Notes: generated by a model not told the origin, from the letters alone. DNA of 64,000 nt from Actinacidiphila paucisporea (GCF_900142575.1 NZ_FRBI01000007.1:186001-250000), one strand, 5' to 3'. Counted from the stretch's first letter, positions 40,897 through 49,481 are shown. Translations and numbers: made by a program.

Positions 40897-41867
40897 CCAC
40901 CCGTGTGGCCGCCGTCGACTGCGGCACCAACTCCATCCGGCTGCTGGTCGCCGACGTGGACCCGGCGACCGGCGAGCTGAAGGACCTGGACCGGCGGATG
41001 CGGATCGTCCGGCTCGGCCAGGGCGTGGACCGCACCGGGCGGCTGGCGCCGGAGGCGCTGGAGCGCACCTTCGCCGCCTGCCGCGAATACGCCGAGGTGA
41101 TCCGGCGGTACGGCGTCCCGGCGTCCCGTATCCGCTTCGTGGCCACGTCCGCGTCGCGCGACGCGGAGAATCGCGACGACTTCGTGCGTGGTGTGGTGGA
41201 CCTGCTGGGCGTCGAGCCGGTGGTGATCACCGGCGACCAGGAGGCGGAGCTGTCCTACACCGGCGCCACCCGTGAACTGACCGGGGAGCACGGCCTGCTG
41301 ACGCCGTATCTGGTGGTCGACATCGGCGGCGGCTCGACCGAGTTCGTGCTCGGCTCCGATTCGGTGACGGCGGCGCGGTCGGTCGACATCGGCTGCGTCA
41401 GGTTGACGGAGCGTCACATCGTGCGGGACGGTCGGCCGGTGGACCCGCCGACGCCCGAGATCGTCGCCACGATGACCGCAGACATCGACGCGGCCCTTGC
41501 CGAGGCGTCCCGCACCGTGCCGATGGACCGTGCCCGTACGCTGGTCGGCCTGGCCGGCTCGGTCACCACGGTCGCCGCCGTCGCGCTGGACCTGCCCGCG
41601 TACGACCCGCTGGCCATTCACCACGCCAGGATCAGCCTCGCCCAGGTCAGGGCGGTCACCGAGCGGCTGCTCGCGGCCACCCACGACGAGCGCGCGGCCA
41701 TCCCGGTCATGCACGAGGGCCGGGTCGACGTGATCGGCGCGGGCGCTCTGATCCTGCTGCGGATCATGGAGCACACTGGTGCCGGGGAGGTCGTGGTGAG
41801 CGAGCACGACATCCTCGACGGCATCGCCTTCGCCGCGGCCGGCGGGTCCACGGAGAAAGCTTTGTGA
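40893..41867 (+). CDS. ppx: Exopolyphosphatase / Ppx-GppA phosphatase family
   Basis: 324 residues. Actin-like ATPase fold: AAVDCGTNSIRLLVADV (phosphate 1) at the start, VATSASRDAENRDDF, EAELSYTGATREL, LVVDIGGGSTEFVLG (phosphate 2) near 148 and GLAGSVTTVAAVAL near 217. Only the catalytic Ppx/GppA part is present, without the C-terminal HD domain of E. coli Ppx; this short form is usual in actinobacteria. It hydrolyses polyphosphate and/or pppGpp. Coupled to the DUF501 gene. The stop codon lies inside a Rex-type operator. Confidence 0.93.
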   Translation: MTTRVAAVDCGTNSIRLLVADVDPATGELKDLDRRMRIVRLGQGVDRTGRLAPEALERTFAACREYAEVIRRYGVPASRIRFVATSASRDAENRDDFVRGVVDLLGVEPVVITGDQEAELSYTGATRELTGEHGLLTPYLVVDIGGGSTEFVLGSDSVTAARSVDIGCVRLTERHIVRDGRPVDPPTPEIVATMTADIDAALAEASRTVPMDRARTLVGLAGSVTTVAAVALDLPAYDPLAIHHARISLAQVRAVTERLLAATHDERAAIPVMHEGRVDVIGAGALILLRIMEHTGAGEVVVSEHDILDGIAFAAAGGSTEKAL

Positions 41868-41879
41868 AACTCTTCACAT
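41862..41879. promoter_or_regulatory. Rex-type operator overlapping the ppx stop codon
   Basis: TGTGAA-ACTC-TTCACA (core 41863-41878) is a perfect inverted repeat matching the Streptomyces Rex operator consensus TGTGAAC-N3/4-TTCACA. The ppx TGA (41865-41867) is inside it. The next gene downstream is the NADH dehydrogenase ndh, a known Rex-type target in Streptomyces as I recall. It is about 283 bases before the ndh start, so it would act on an upstream promoter or together with the site at 42111. Confidence 0.75.
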
Positions 41880-42110
41880 GAAGTTCCCGTTCCGCGGCCC
41901 GATTTTCCAAGGCGTGAGCCCGCGGGACCCGGGGAATCCTTGGCCGCGGTGTGTTTCGGTGGTGTGACAAGGGCCCCGCCGACCGTTGAACACCGCGCGA
42001 TTCGTGCTGATCAGCGCCCGGTGCAAGGTTGCCGAGCGCGGTGCGGCGGGTGCGGGGCACGTCGTGCCTGGTCGCGAAACCGGGCAGGGTAGCACAGGGT
42101 GTCCAGGTCC

Positions 42111-42128
42111 TTGTGAAGGGGCTCACGA
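42111..42128. promoter_or_regulatory. Degenerate Rex-like site near the ndh promoter
   Basis: TTGTGAA-GGGG-CTCACGA keeps one perfect half (TGTGAA) and a weaker second half. It ends 33 bases before the ndh ATG, covering the expected -35 of the promoter whose -10 is GATACT (42150-42155). A weaker, second Rex contact is possible. Confidence 0.4.
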
Positions 42129-42149
42129 GGTACCCCCCCGCAGGTGTTG

Positions 42150-42155
42150 GATACT
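42150..42155 (+). promoter_or_regulatory. ndh -10 element, leaderless
   Basis: GATACT ends six bases before the ndh ATG, so transcription should begin at or within a base or two of the start codon. Confidence 0.5.
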
Positions 42156-42161
42156 CGATGC

Positions 42162-43547
42162 ATGAGCACCACGGAGCGTCCACGGATCCTCGTAGTAGGC
42201 GGCGGTTACGTCGGCCTGTACGCGGCGCGTCGCATCATGAAGAAGATGCGGTACGGCGAGGCGACCGTCACGGTCGTCGACCCGCGCTCGTACATGACGT
42301 ACCAGCCCTTCCTTCCCGAGACGGCAGCAGGCAGCATCTCCCCGCGTCACGTCGTCGTCCCGCTGCGGCGCGTGCTGCCCGGGGCCGAGGTGCTGACCGG
42401 GCGGGTCGTCGACATCGACCAGGACCGCAAGGTCGCCACGGTCGAGCCGCTGGTCGGCGAGTCCTACCAGCTTCCCTTCGACTACCTGGTGATGGCGCTC
42501 GGCGCGGTCTCCCGGACCTTCCCGATCCCCGGCCTGGCCGAGAACGGGATCGGCATGAAGGGTGTCGAGGAGGCGATCGGCCTGCGCAACCACGTGCTGG
42601 AGCAGCTGGACAAGGCCGACTCCACGACCGACGAGGACATCCGCCGCAAGGCGCTGACCTTCGTCTTCGTCGGCGGTGGCTTCGCGGGTGCGGAGACCAT
42701 CGGCGAGGTGGAGGACATGGCGCGCGACGCGGCCAAGTACTACCCGAACGTGAAGCGCGAGGACATGCGCTTCATCCTGGTCGACGCCGCCGACAAGATC
42801 CTTCCCGAGGTCGGGCCGCAGCTGGGCAAGTGGGGCCTGGAACACCTCCAGGAGCGCGGTATCGAGGTCTACCTCAACACCTCGATGAAGTCCTGCGTGG
42901 ACAAGCACGTGGTGCTCGCCAACGGCCTTGAGGTCGACGCCTCCACCCTCGTGTGGACGGCGGGCGTGAAGCCGAACCCGGCTCTGGCGAAGTTCGGCCT
43001 GCCGCTCGGCCCGCGCGGCCACGTGGACACCGCCCCGACGCTCCAGGTGCGCGGCACCGACTACATCTGGGCCGCGGGCGACAACGCCCAGATCCCCGAC
43101 CTCGCCGCGGGCGAGGGCGCCTGGTGCCCGCCGAACGCCCAGCACGCGCTGCGCCAGGCCAAGGTGCTCGGCGACAACGTGATCTCCCGGCTGCGCGGCT
43201 TCCCGCAGCAGGAGTACAAGCACGCCAACAAGGGTGCGGTCGCCGGGCTCGGGCTGCACAAGGGCGTGGCGATGATCGTGGTCGGCAAGGCCAAGATCAA
43301 GGTCAAGGGCCGCCTGGCCTGGTACATGCACCGCGGCTACCACGGCATGGCGGTGCCGACCTGGAACCGCAAGATCCGGGTCTTCGCCGACTGGACCCTG
43401 GGGATGTTCCTCAAGCGCGAGGTCGTCTCGCTCGGCGCCATCGAGAACCCCCGCGAGGAGTTCTACGAGGCAGCCCGACCGGCCCCGGCCCCGGCCGTCG
43501 TCCAGCAGCCGAAGGCCGCCGAGACCGAGAAGGCCGGCGCGGCCTGA
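42162..43547 (+). CDS. ndh: Type II NADH dehydrogenase (NDH-2)
   Basis: 461 residues. A non-proton-pumping NADH:menaquinone oxidoreductase on the inner face of the membrane. FAD-binding GGGYVGLYAARRI at the N-terminus, NAD-binding VFVGGGFAGAETIGEVEDMA near 172, the FAD-contact LVWTAGVKPNP near 267, DYIWAAGDNAQIPD near 303 and CPPNAQHALRQA near 325, which is the quinone-site region. The C-terminal amphipathic part (about 380-461) would anchor it in the membrane. The start is an ATG with -10 GATACT six bases before it; no ribosome site. Two Rex-like sites upstream indicate control by the NADH/NAD ratio. Confidence 0.95.
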   Translation: MSTTERPRILVVGGGYVGLYAARRIMKKMRYGEATVTVVDPRSYMTYQPFLPETAAGSISPRHVVVPLRRVLPGAEVLTGRVVDIDQDRKVATVEPLVGESYQLPFDYLVMALGAVSRTFPIPGLAENGIGMKGVEEAIGLRNHVLEQLDKADSTTDEDIRRKALTFVFVGGGFAGAETIGEVEDMARDAAKYYPNVKREDMRFILVDAADKILPEVGPQLGKWGLEHLQERGIEVYLNTSMKSCVDKHVVLANGLEVDASTLVWTAGVKPNPALAKFGLPLGPRGHVDTAPTLQVRGTDYIWAAGDNAQIPDLAAGEGAWCPPNAQHALRQAKVLGDNVISRLRGFPQQEYKHANKGAVAGLGLHKGVAMIVVGKAKIKVKGRLAWYMHRGYHGMAVPTWNRKIRVFADWTLGMFLKREVVSLGAIENPREEFYEAARPAPAPAVVQQPKAAETEKAGAA

Positions 43548-43580
43548 CCCGCCACGCGGCGCAGGCCGCACCGTGCACAA

Positions 43581-43626
43581 CGCCGTAAGGGCGCCCGCCA
43601 TCCGTGGTGCGGGCGCCCTTACGGCG
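43581..43626 (+). terminator. Perfect 18-bp hairpin after ndh
   Basis: Arms 43581-43598 and 43609-43626 (CGCCGTAAGGGCGCCCGC and exact complement), loop of 10. No U-tract. Strong terminator for ndh. Confidence 0.85.
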
Positions 43627-43711
43627 TCCTGGCACCCGGTGGCAACCGCCGTCCGAGCGAAGTGCGTGTATCCGCAATGTAGATTCACGGGCCAACGGCG
43701 GTTTTCAGTCG

Positions 43712-43717
43712 TAGGCT
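43712..43717 (+). promoter_or_regulatory. Leaderless -10 TAGGCT of the CFA-synthase-like gene
   Basis: TAGGCT ends seven bases before the ATG at 43725. No clear -35 box. Confidence 0.45.
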
Positions 43718-43724
43718 CAGAAGC

Positions 43725-45050
43725 ATGGCTGACGCGGCTTATCGCATTTTCGAGCTCGCCGAACACGCCCTCTCCAGACCGTTCCCGCTGCGCGTGCGCG
43801 CCTGGGACGGCAGCGAGGCCGGGCCGCCCGGCGCACCTGTCCTGGTGTTCCGCCGGCGCCGCGCCTTGCGCCGGCTGCTGTGGCGGCCCGGCGAACTGGG
43901 CCTGGCCCGCGGCTGGGTGGCCGGCGACCTCACGGTGGACGGTGATCTCTACGAGGTCCTCGACCGGATGTCCGGGCTGCTGTGGGGGCGCGACGAGCCG
44001 GACCCGGCGGCCGGCGGCGTCGTGCGGACCGCCCGCCGCCTCGCGGACCTGGTGCGCGATCCCGGCAGCTACCGCCTGGTCCGCGAGGCCCTGGCGCTGG
44101 CAGGTCCGGGACTGCCGCCCCCGCCGCCGCCCGAGGAGGTGCGCCGGCGCTCCGGCATCGCCCACACCAAGCGCCGCGACAAGGCGGCCATCGCCCACCA
44201 CTACGACGTCGGCAACGACTTCTACGCGCTGCTCCTCGGACCGAGCATGGTCTATTCGTGCGCTGTGTGGCCGGGAGAGGACACCACACTTGAAGCCGCG
44301 CAATATGCCAAGCTCGACCTGGTGTGCCGCAAGCTGAGCCTGCGCGAGGGGCAGCGGCTGCTGGACGTCGGCTGCGGCTGGGGCTCGATGGTGCTGCACG
44401 CGGCAGAGCACTACGGCGTCCACGCCACCGGCATCACCCTGTCCGCGGAGCAGGCCGCCTTCGCCCGCAAGCGCGTCGCGGAGGCCGGGCTGAGCGGCCG
44501 GGTCGACATCCGGGTGCAGGACTACCGCGACGTCGACGACGGCCCCTATGACGCGATCTCGTCCATCGGCATGGCCGAGCACGTCGGCAGCGAGCGGTAC
44601 CTGGAGTACGCGCGCACGCTGTACGGCCTGCTGCGGCCCGGTGGGCGGCTGCTCAACCACCAGATCGCGCGGCGGCCGATGCGCGACGAGGAGGCGTACC
44701 GCGTCGACGACTTCATCGACCGCTACGTCTTCCCCGACGGTGAACTCGCCCCGGTCGGCGCGACCGTCGCCCGGCTGGAGGACGCCGGCTTCGAGGTGCG
44801 GGACATGGAGGCGCTGCGCGAGCACTACGGGCGCACCCTGCGCGCCTGGGTGTCCAACCTGGAGGCGCACTGGGCCGAGGCCGCGCGCGCGGCCACCGTC
44901 GGCAGGGCCAGGGTCTGGCAGCTCTACATGGCGGCGTCCGCGCTGTCCTTCGAGCGCAACCGGATCGGCGTCAACCAGGTGCTCGCGGTACGCACGGACG
45001 CGGACGGCACGTCCGCCATGCCGCCGACCCGCCGCGGCTGGCTGTTCTAG
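43725..45050 (+). CDS. Cyclopropane-fatty-acyl-phospholipid synthase family methyltransferase
   Basis: 441 residues. An N-terminal domain of about 130 residues (GWVAGDLTVDGDLYEVLDRM) precedes a SAM methyltransferase: RRDKAAIAHHYDVGNDFYALLLGPSMVYSCAVW near 147-180, motif I RLLDVGCGWGSMVLHAAEHYGV near 208, ISSIGMAEHVG near 270 and HQIARRP. This is the CFA synthase layout, which methylates unsaturated phospholipid chains. The catalytic bicarbonate-binding residues were not checked. ATG with a leaderless -10. Direct neighbour upstream of bldA. Confidence 0.92.
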   Translation: MADAAYRIFELAEHALSRPFPLRVRAWDGSEAGPPGAPVLVFRRRRALRRLLWRPGELGLARGWVAGDLTVDGDLYEVLDRMSGLLWGRDEPDPAAGGVVRTARRLADLVRDPGSYRLVREALALAGPGLPPPPPPEEVRRRSGIAHTKRRDKAAIAHHYDVGNDFYALLLGPSMVYSCAVWPGEDTTLEAAQYAKLDLVCRKLSLREGQRLLDVGCGWGSMVLHAAEHYGVHATGITLSAEQAAFARKRVAEAGLSGRVDIRVQDYRDVDDGPYDAISSIGMAEHVGSERYLEYARTLYGLLRPGGRLLNHQIARRPMRDEEAYRVDDFIDRYVFPDGELAPVGATVARLEDAGFEVRDMEALREHYGRTLRAWVSNLEAHWAEAARAATVGRARVWQLYMAASALSFERNRIGVNQVLAVRTDADGTSAMPPTRRGWLF

Positions 45051-45311
45051 GCGGCGCCGGCCGGACGGGACGCGCCTGACAGGACCCAGCCGAGGCGCGT
45101 GGCCGGGACGCGCCACCGGGAGGGCTGTGTTGGCGCGTTTGCGGTGGTTGGGGGAGCGATTTCACGTCACTTGCGCGGGGCAACTGTGGACGCGGTGTTG
45201 ACGTCCTGGACAGCCTGACTTGTCCTTTGAAGAGGCTGATGCGACGTCAGTAACCCCTAAAATAAGACAACATGACAACTGAGGCGCCCTGTTCGGATCC
45301 GCCGTCCCCGA

Positions 45312-45317
45312 TACGCT
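45312..45317 (+). promoter_or_regulatory. Probable bldA promoter -10 TACGCT
   Basis: TACGCT lies 18 bases before the mature tRNA 5' end, so transcription would begin about 10 bases upstream of the tRNA. -35 not certain. Confidence 0.45.
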
Positions 45318-45335
45318 TTTCTCTGCGCCCCGCCG

Positions 45336-45419
45336 GCCCGGATGGTGGAACGCAGACACGGCGAGCTTAAACCTCGCTGCCCCGTCGTGGGCGTGCCGGT
45401 TCAAGTCCGGCTCCGGGCA
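45336..45419 (+). tRNA. bldA: tRNA-Leu, anticodon TAA (bldA)
   Basis: 84 bases. Acceptor arms GCCCGGA and TCCGGGC pair fully, discriminator A, CCA not encoded. Anticodon stem GCGAG/CTCGC closes loop CTTAAAC, giving anticodon TAA at 45368-45370 (reads UUA). The T arm GCCGG-TTCAAGT-CCGGC is intact; a long variable arm fits a class II Leu tRNA. In Streptomyces the single UUA-reading tRNA is BldA, which controls morphological differentiation and antibiotic production. A short hairpin at 45459-45473 (GGGCGC-GTG-GCGCCC) may terminate it. Confidence 0.95.
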
Positions 45420-45747
45420 CCTCACCCCAGGGTGGTAGGTCCGCGAGAAGGGCGGGAAGGGCGCGTGGCGCCCCCGAACGCCGGGCGACGCGGCACCCTG
45501 TGGCAGCACCGGCTTTCCCGCACCATATGCACCGCACGCACCGCACGGCGTCCTGTGGCGCCCGTGCTCCGGCATGCCACGGTCGGCCGTTCTCGGCCGG
45601 CCGCACGGCCCCGCGGGCGGGTTGCGGAAGCCCTGTAGTGGGCGCCTGGGGGAGCTTCCCCTTACATCGGCGACATGTGCCGAACGATCACGTGTAACGC
45701 CGCGCTGCCAAAGTCCCCTGCGCCAGTAGTGAAAGGGGACATGACAG
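45420..45747 (+). other. Intergenic stretch between bldA and the amine oxidase gene
   Basis: 328 bases with no supported gene. It contains the possible bldA terminator hairpin at 45459-45473 and, nearer the oxidase, TCGGC-N7-GCCGA and an AT-richer segment around 45663-45705 that probably holds the oxidase promoter. No -35/-10 pair could be fixed. Confidence 0.4.
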
Positions 45748-47334
45748 ATGACCCAGTTCAATCGACGTGCCTTCCTGCGTGCCGTCGGCGCGACAGGAGG
45801 GGCGGGCGCGATGCTCGCCACCATGGGTGCACTCGGCCTCACACCCACCGCAGAGGCGGCGTCCCGTGACGCGGCCTTCCGCGCCCCGCGACGGGGCGAC
45901 TTCACCCTCACCGGGAGGGCCGCCGCCAAGGTTGTCGTGCTCGGCGGCGGCATAGCGGGCCTGACCACCGCCTACGAACTCGGCAAGGCGGGCTACGACT
46001 GTACGATCCTGGAGGCGCGCGACCGGCCGGGCGGCCGCAACTTCACCGTCAGAGGCGGCGACAGCACCACCGACCTGTACGGCAACCACCAGACCGCGCG
46101 CTTCTCCGACGGCCAGTACATGAACGCCGGCCCCGCGCGCATCGCCCAGTGGATGATCACCCTCGACTACTGCCGTGAACTCGGCGTGCCCATCGAGGTC
46201 TTCACCAACGTCAACGCGGACACCTACCTCTACAACGAGTCGGCCGGCATGACCGCGCCGATGCGCTACCGGGCGGCCAAGGCGGACGTCTTCGGCTACG
46301 TGACCGAGCTCCTTGCCAAGGCCTCCGACCAGGGCGCTCTCGACCAGGCACTCACCGCGGCCGACCGGGAACGCCTGATGGAATTCCTCAAGGACTACGG
46401 GGACCTCGGCAATACGCTGGACTACACCGGCAGTTCCCGTCGCGGCTATTCCGTCTGGCCGGCTGCCGCCGGCACTCCGGGCATCGTGAACGGCGACGTA
46501 CCCAGCGCGTCGGAGATCTTCGCCTCGGGAGTCGGGCGCTATTTCGCCTTCGAGTTCGAATTCGACCAGGCCATGCTGATGTTCCAGCCGGTCGGCGGCA
46601 TGGACCGTATACCGCACGCACTGGCCGGGGCGATCGGGACGCACAAGGTGCGCACCGGCTGCGCCGTCACCCAGATCACCGACAAGGCGCACGGCGTCAG
46701 CGTGACCTACACCCAGGGCGGCCGCACGCGGGTCCTCGACGCCGACTACTGCGTGGCCGCCATGCCGCCGAACATCCTGGCCAAGGTCCCGCACAACCTC
46801 GGCCAGGACGTGCAGAGCGCACTGCAGGCCATCACGCCCTCCTCCGCCGCCAAGATCGGCCTGGAATACCGCTCCCGCTGGTGGGAGACCGACCACCGGA
46901 TCTACGGCGGCATCACCGAGACCGATCTCGACGTCACCCACATCTGGCACCCGTCGTACGGCTTCCACGGTGAGCGCGGTGTGCTCATCGGCTACTACAA
47001 CACCGGCTCCCGCGCGGACTCCTACGCCCCGCTCAGCCCCAAGGAGCGGGAGGCGCGCGCCGTGGCGGCGGGCGTGAAGATATACGGAGAGAAATACCGC
47101 AGCGAACTGGCCACGTCCTTCTCCCACCACTGGCGGCAGTTCCCCTACCAGGAGGCGGCCTGGCACAGCACTCCCGGCGGCCCCGACCACGTGCGGTACA
47201 GGCCGCTCAACGAACCCACCGGGCACGTCTACTTCGCCGGTGACTGGCTCACCTACATGGACGCCTGGCAGCACGGGGCGTTCAGCTCGGCCCGCAAGGC
47301 GGTGACCGCCCTGCACCAGCGCGTCCTCGCCTGA
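45748..47334 (+). CDS. Tat-exported flavin monoamine / L-amino acid oxidase
   Basis: 528 residues. A twin-arginine signal is present (NRRAFLRAVGATG, cleavage about PTAEAA near 38), so the folded FAD protein is exported. The FAD motif VVVLGGGIAGLTTAYELGKAGYDCTILEARDRPGGR is near 58-93, followed by QYMNAGPARIAQ and a C-terminal GHVYFAGDWLTYMDAWQHGAFSSARKAV, where the family places the second FAD contact. An extracellular flavin oxidase of this group makes H2O2 and ammonia from amines or amino acids. Substrate unclear. ATG at 45748 with AAAGGGGA. Confidence 0.88.
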   Translation: MTQFNRRAFLRAVGATGGAGAMLATMGALGLTPTAEAASRDAAFRAPRRGDFTLTGRAAAKVVVLGGGIAGLTTAYELGKAGYDCTILEARDRPGGRNFTVRGGDSTTDLYGNHQTARFSDGQYMNAGPARIAQWMITLDYCRELGVPIEVFTNVNADTYLYNESAGMTAPMRYRAAKADVFGYVTELLAKASDQGALDQALTAADRERLMEFLKDYGDLGNTLDYTGSSRRGYSVWPAAAGTPGIVNGDVPSASEIFASGVGRYFAFEFEFDQAMLMFQPVGGMDRIPHALAGAIGTHKVRTGCAVTQITDKAHGVSVTYTQGGRTRVLDADYCVAAMPPNILAKVPHNLGQDVQSALQAITPSSAAKIGLEYRSRWWETDHRIYGGITETDLDVTHIWHPSYGFHGERGVLIGYYNTGSRADSYAPLSPKEREARAVAAGVKIYGEKYRSELATSFSHHWRQFPYQEAAWHSTPGGPDHVRYRPLNEPTGHVYFAGDWLTYMDAWQHGAFSSARKAVTALHQRVLA

Positions 47335-47371
47335 CGGCGCCTGACGCCAGGCCGGCGACGGCCGCCCCGCA

Positions 47372-48250
47372 TCACCGGTGCGGGGCGGCACGCAGCCGTC
47401 CGGCCGACGCCACGGTGGCGGCGGCCTCGCGCTCGCTCAGCCCCGTGTGCACCGCGGCCGTCACCAGGGCCGGCGCCAGCGCGTCGCCGAGTCCGGCGTC
47501 GTAGGCGCGGCAGGCGGCCCAGAACAGCCGCCCGTTGCGCTCCCCTTCCTGGGAGTCCAGGACGAACCTGACCAGGGCCGCGGCCCGCTTCTCGGCGGGA
47601 TGGCGCGGCCCTGCCGCATGCCGGGGCTGCCGCTCGTGCGGCGACGGCGGGGGAGCGGCGAGCCGCAGCAGCGCGTCGGGTGCCGCGGCCAGCGGGTGGC
47701 CGGCGGAGCCGGGGGCGAGCAGATAGCGGCCGGCGACCGTGCGCGAACCCGGGCCGACCACGTAACCGCCCTCGCCGCGTATGTCGATGCCGGGGGCGAG
47801 CCTGCCCGCCGAGTTGGGCACCGGACCCGGCGCCGTCAGCCACAGGTGGCGGCCGCCGCTGGGGGTGGCCACGGTGACGGTGTCGGGCACCGCGAAACGG
47901 TGCGCCTCGGCCAGCGTGCGCAGGGCGCCGATCCCGTCGGCGCCGTGCTTGACGTCGAGGTCGAGGCCGATCAGATGATGCGGCCCGCGACCGCACGCGA
48001 CCCCGTAGCCGGTGGCCCAGGGCGCCACGGCGAAGAGGGCGCGGATACGGACCGGGTCGGTGCTGGCGTCGTACACGCCGTGCCCGGGCCTGCCGCACTC
48101 GCCGCGGCACATTGCCGCGGATCGCGGCTCGTCGCGGTGCGGGGAGCGGACCGCGGGCAGCTTGGTACGGGACAGCGGGATGACGGGCAGACCGCGGGCG
48201 GCGGTCAGCAGGGCCGCGTGCAGGGCGCGGGTGTGATCGGGGCGTGGCAT
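47372..48250 (-). CDS. Bifunctional DNA primase/polymerase (prim-pol) domain protein
   Basis: 292 residues. Prim-pol fold: ALLTAARGLPVIPLS, then Cys motif CRGECGRPGHGVYDASTDP, catalytic acidic LIGLDLDVKHG near 97, TVTVATPSGGRHLWLTAPG near 127 and APGIDIRGEGGYVVGPGS near 152. Prim-pols are usual on plasmids and prophages or in repair contexts. Here it is chromosomal, with no helicase or primase partner and no mobile genes next to it. ATG with AGGGAGC. A LexA/SOS-type box lies just upstream, suggesting DNA-damage induction. C-terminus about 200-292 is a helical region of unknown role. Confidence 0.83.
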   Translation of the reverse strand: MPRPDHTRALHAALLTAARGLPVIPLSRTKLPAVRSPHRDEPRSAAMCRGECGRPGHGVYDASTDPVRIRALFAVAPWATGYGVACGRGPHHLIGLDLDVKHGADGIGALRTLAEAHRFAVPDTVTVATPSGGRHLWLTAPGPVPNSAGRLAPGIDIRGEGGYVVGPGSRTVAGRYLLAPGSAGHPLAAAPDALLRLAAPPPSPHERQPRHAAGPRHPAEKRAAALVRFVLDSQEGERNGRLFWAACRAYDAGLGDALAPALVTAAVHTGLSEREAAATVASAGRLRAAPHR

Positions 48251-48267
48251 GGCCTGCTCCCTGGTGT

Positions 48268-48283
48268 TCGAACGCACGTTCGT
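48268..48283 (-). promoter_or_regulatory. LexA/SOS box upstream of prim-pol
   Basis: TCGAAC-GCAC-GTTCGT matches the Gram-positive/actinobacterial SOS box consensus CGAAC-N4-GTTCG. It is 18-33 bases upstream of the prim-pol start and is the only such box I found in the window. Confidence 0.8.
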
Positions 48284-48494
48284 CTGCACTCCTCAGTGAT
48301 ACCGCGCCGGAGCGCCGCCGTCCACCGTGAATAGCGCCGGACGTGTGGACCGCGTCCTGCGTGCGAGGGGAATGCCGGGGTGGCGGGAGTGCGGATCGGC
48401 ATGCGGGGAAGATCACCGTTCGGAGGCGGGCCGACTCTTTGCCAAGCCATTACCCTTGACGCAGAGCTGCAGGACGCGGCCATGGAGGAGTGAG

Positions 48495-49373
48495 ATGAGG
48501 AGCAGCAACCCGGTCTTCTCCCGGCGGGGCTTCACCCGCGGGAATGATTACGCCGGCTTCGAGGCGCAGGGTGCCCGCGGCGCCCAGGGCGTGCCCGGCG
48601 GCATCCCGCAGGGCGGCAACCCCTATGCGCAGGCGCCGCGCAACCCCTACGACCGGCCCCTCACCGCCGAGGGCATGGAGCAGATGTACGCGGCGCCGGC
48701 CGCGGGCCCCGCGCAGACCGGGCGGATGACGATCGACGACGTCGTCACGCGTACCGGCTTGACGCTCGGCACCCTCGTGGTGGGCGCGGTCCTCGGCTGG
48801 GTGGCGCTGCCCGACCACATCGGCCTGGCCGGGGGCGCGGCGTTTCTCGCGTTCGTGCTGGCCATGGTCCAGTCCTTCAAGCGCAGGCCCGTACCCGCGC
48901 TGATTCTCGGCTATGCCCTCTTCGAGGGTGTCTTCCTCGGAGTGTTCAGCCGGGTCTACAACGAGGCGTGGCAAGGCGCCCCGGTGCAGGCGGTGCTCGG
49001 CACCATGGCGATCTTCGCCGGCATGCTCGTCGCCTACAGGGCGCGGATCATCCGCGTCACCGCCCGCTACCAGCGGATCGGCCTCGCCGTCGCCATCGGC
49101 TTCGTCCTGGCGATGGTGGTCAACCTGCTCTTCGCCGCCTTCGGCAGTGCCGACGGCCTGGGGCTGCGCACCGGCCCCCTGGGCATCGTCTTCTGCCTGA
49201 TCGGCATCGCGCTGGGCGCCTTCTTCCTGTCCCTGGACTTCAAGCAGGTCGAGGACGGCATCAGGGGTGGCGCTCCGCGGCAGGAGTCCTGGCTGGCGGC
49301 CTTCGGGCTGACGCTGTCGCTGGTGTGGATCTATGTGCAGCTGCTGCAGCTGATCGCGATCCTGCGCGACTGA
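48495..49373 (+). CDS. Bax inhibitor-1/YccA family membrane protein
   Basis: 292 residues. The N-terminal about 90 residues are Gly/Ala/Arg-rich and cytosolic; then seven hydrophobic segments from about 92 to 290 (LGTLVVGAVLGWVAL, AAFLAFVLAMVQSF, ALILGYALFEGVFLGVFSRVYN, VLGTMAIFAGMLVAYRA, IGLAVAIGFVLAMVVNLLFAAF, GIVFCLIGIALGAFFLSLDF, WLAAFGLTLSLVWIYVQLLQLIAIL). The pattern ALFEGVFLGVFSR and DFKQVEDGI is that of the Bax-inhibitor-1/YccA family, which includes pH-sensitive calcium leak channels. ATG with GGAGGAG. Confidence 0.9.
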   Translation: MRSSNPVFSRRGFTRGNDYAGFEAQGARGAQGVPGGIPQGGNPYAQAPRNPYDRPLTAEGMEQMYAAPAAGPAQTGRMTIDDVVTRTGLTLGTLVVGAVLGWVALPDHIGLAGGAAFLAFVLAMVQSFKRRPVPALILGYALFEGVFLGVFSRVYNEAWQGAPVQAVLGTMAIFAGMLVAYRARIIRVTARYQRIGLAVAIGFVLAMVVNLLFAAFGSADGLGLRTGPLGIVFCLIGIALGAFFLSLDFKQVEDGIRGGAPRQESWLAAFGLTLSLVWIYVQLLQLIAILRD

Positions 49374-49424
49374 CCGCGATGCGGTGCGGCTGACGCTGCG
49401 ACAGCCGGCCGGTCGGACGGCTGA

Positions 49425-49461
49425 ACGGGCTGCCGGGAAGCACCGCTTCCCGGCAGCCCGT
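49425..49461. terminator. Perfect 17-bp bidirectional hairpin
   Basis: Arms 49425-49441 and 49445-49461 (ACGGGCTGCCGGGAAGC and exact complement) around a 3-base loop, between the convergent YccA and DUF4287 genes. No U-tract on either side. Confidence 0.85.
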
Positions 49462-49481
49462 CGGCGCCGTGTGGGGCGGGG

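Noticed and set aside
47372-48250. Prophage or integrated plasmid remnant suggested by the prim-pol gene
   Set aside because: No integrase, att-like repeats, capsid, replication or transfer genes nearby, and the flanking genes are ordinary chromosomal ones.
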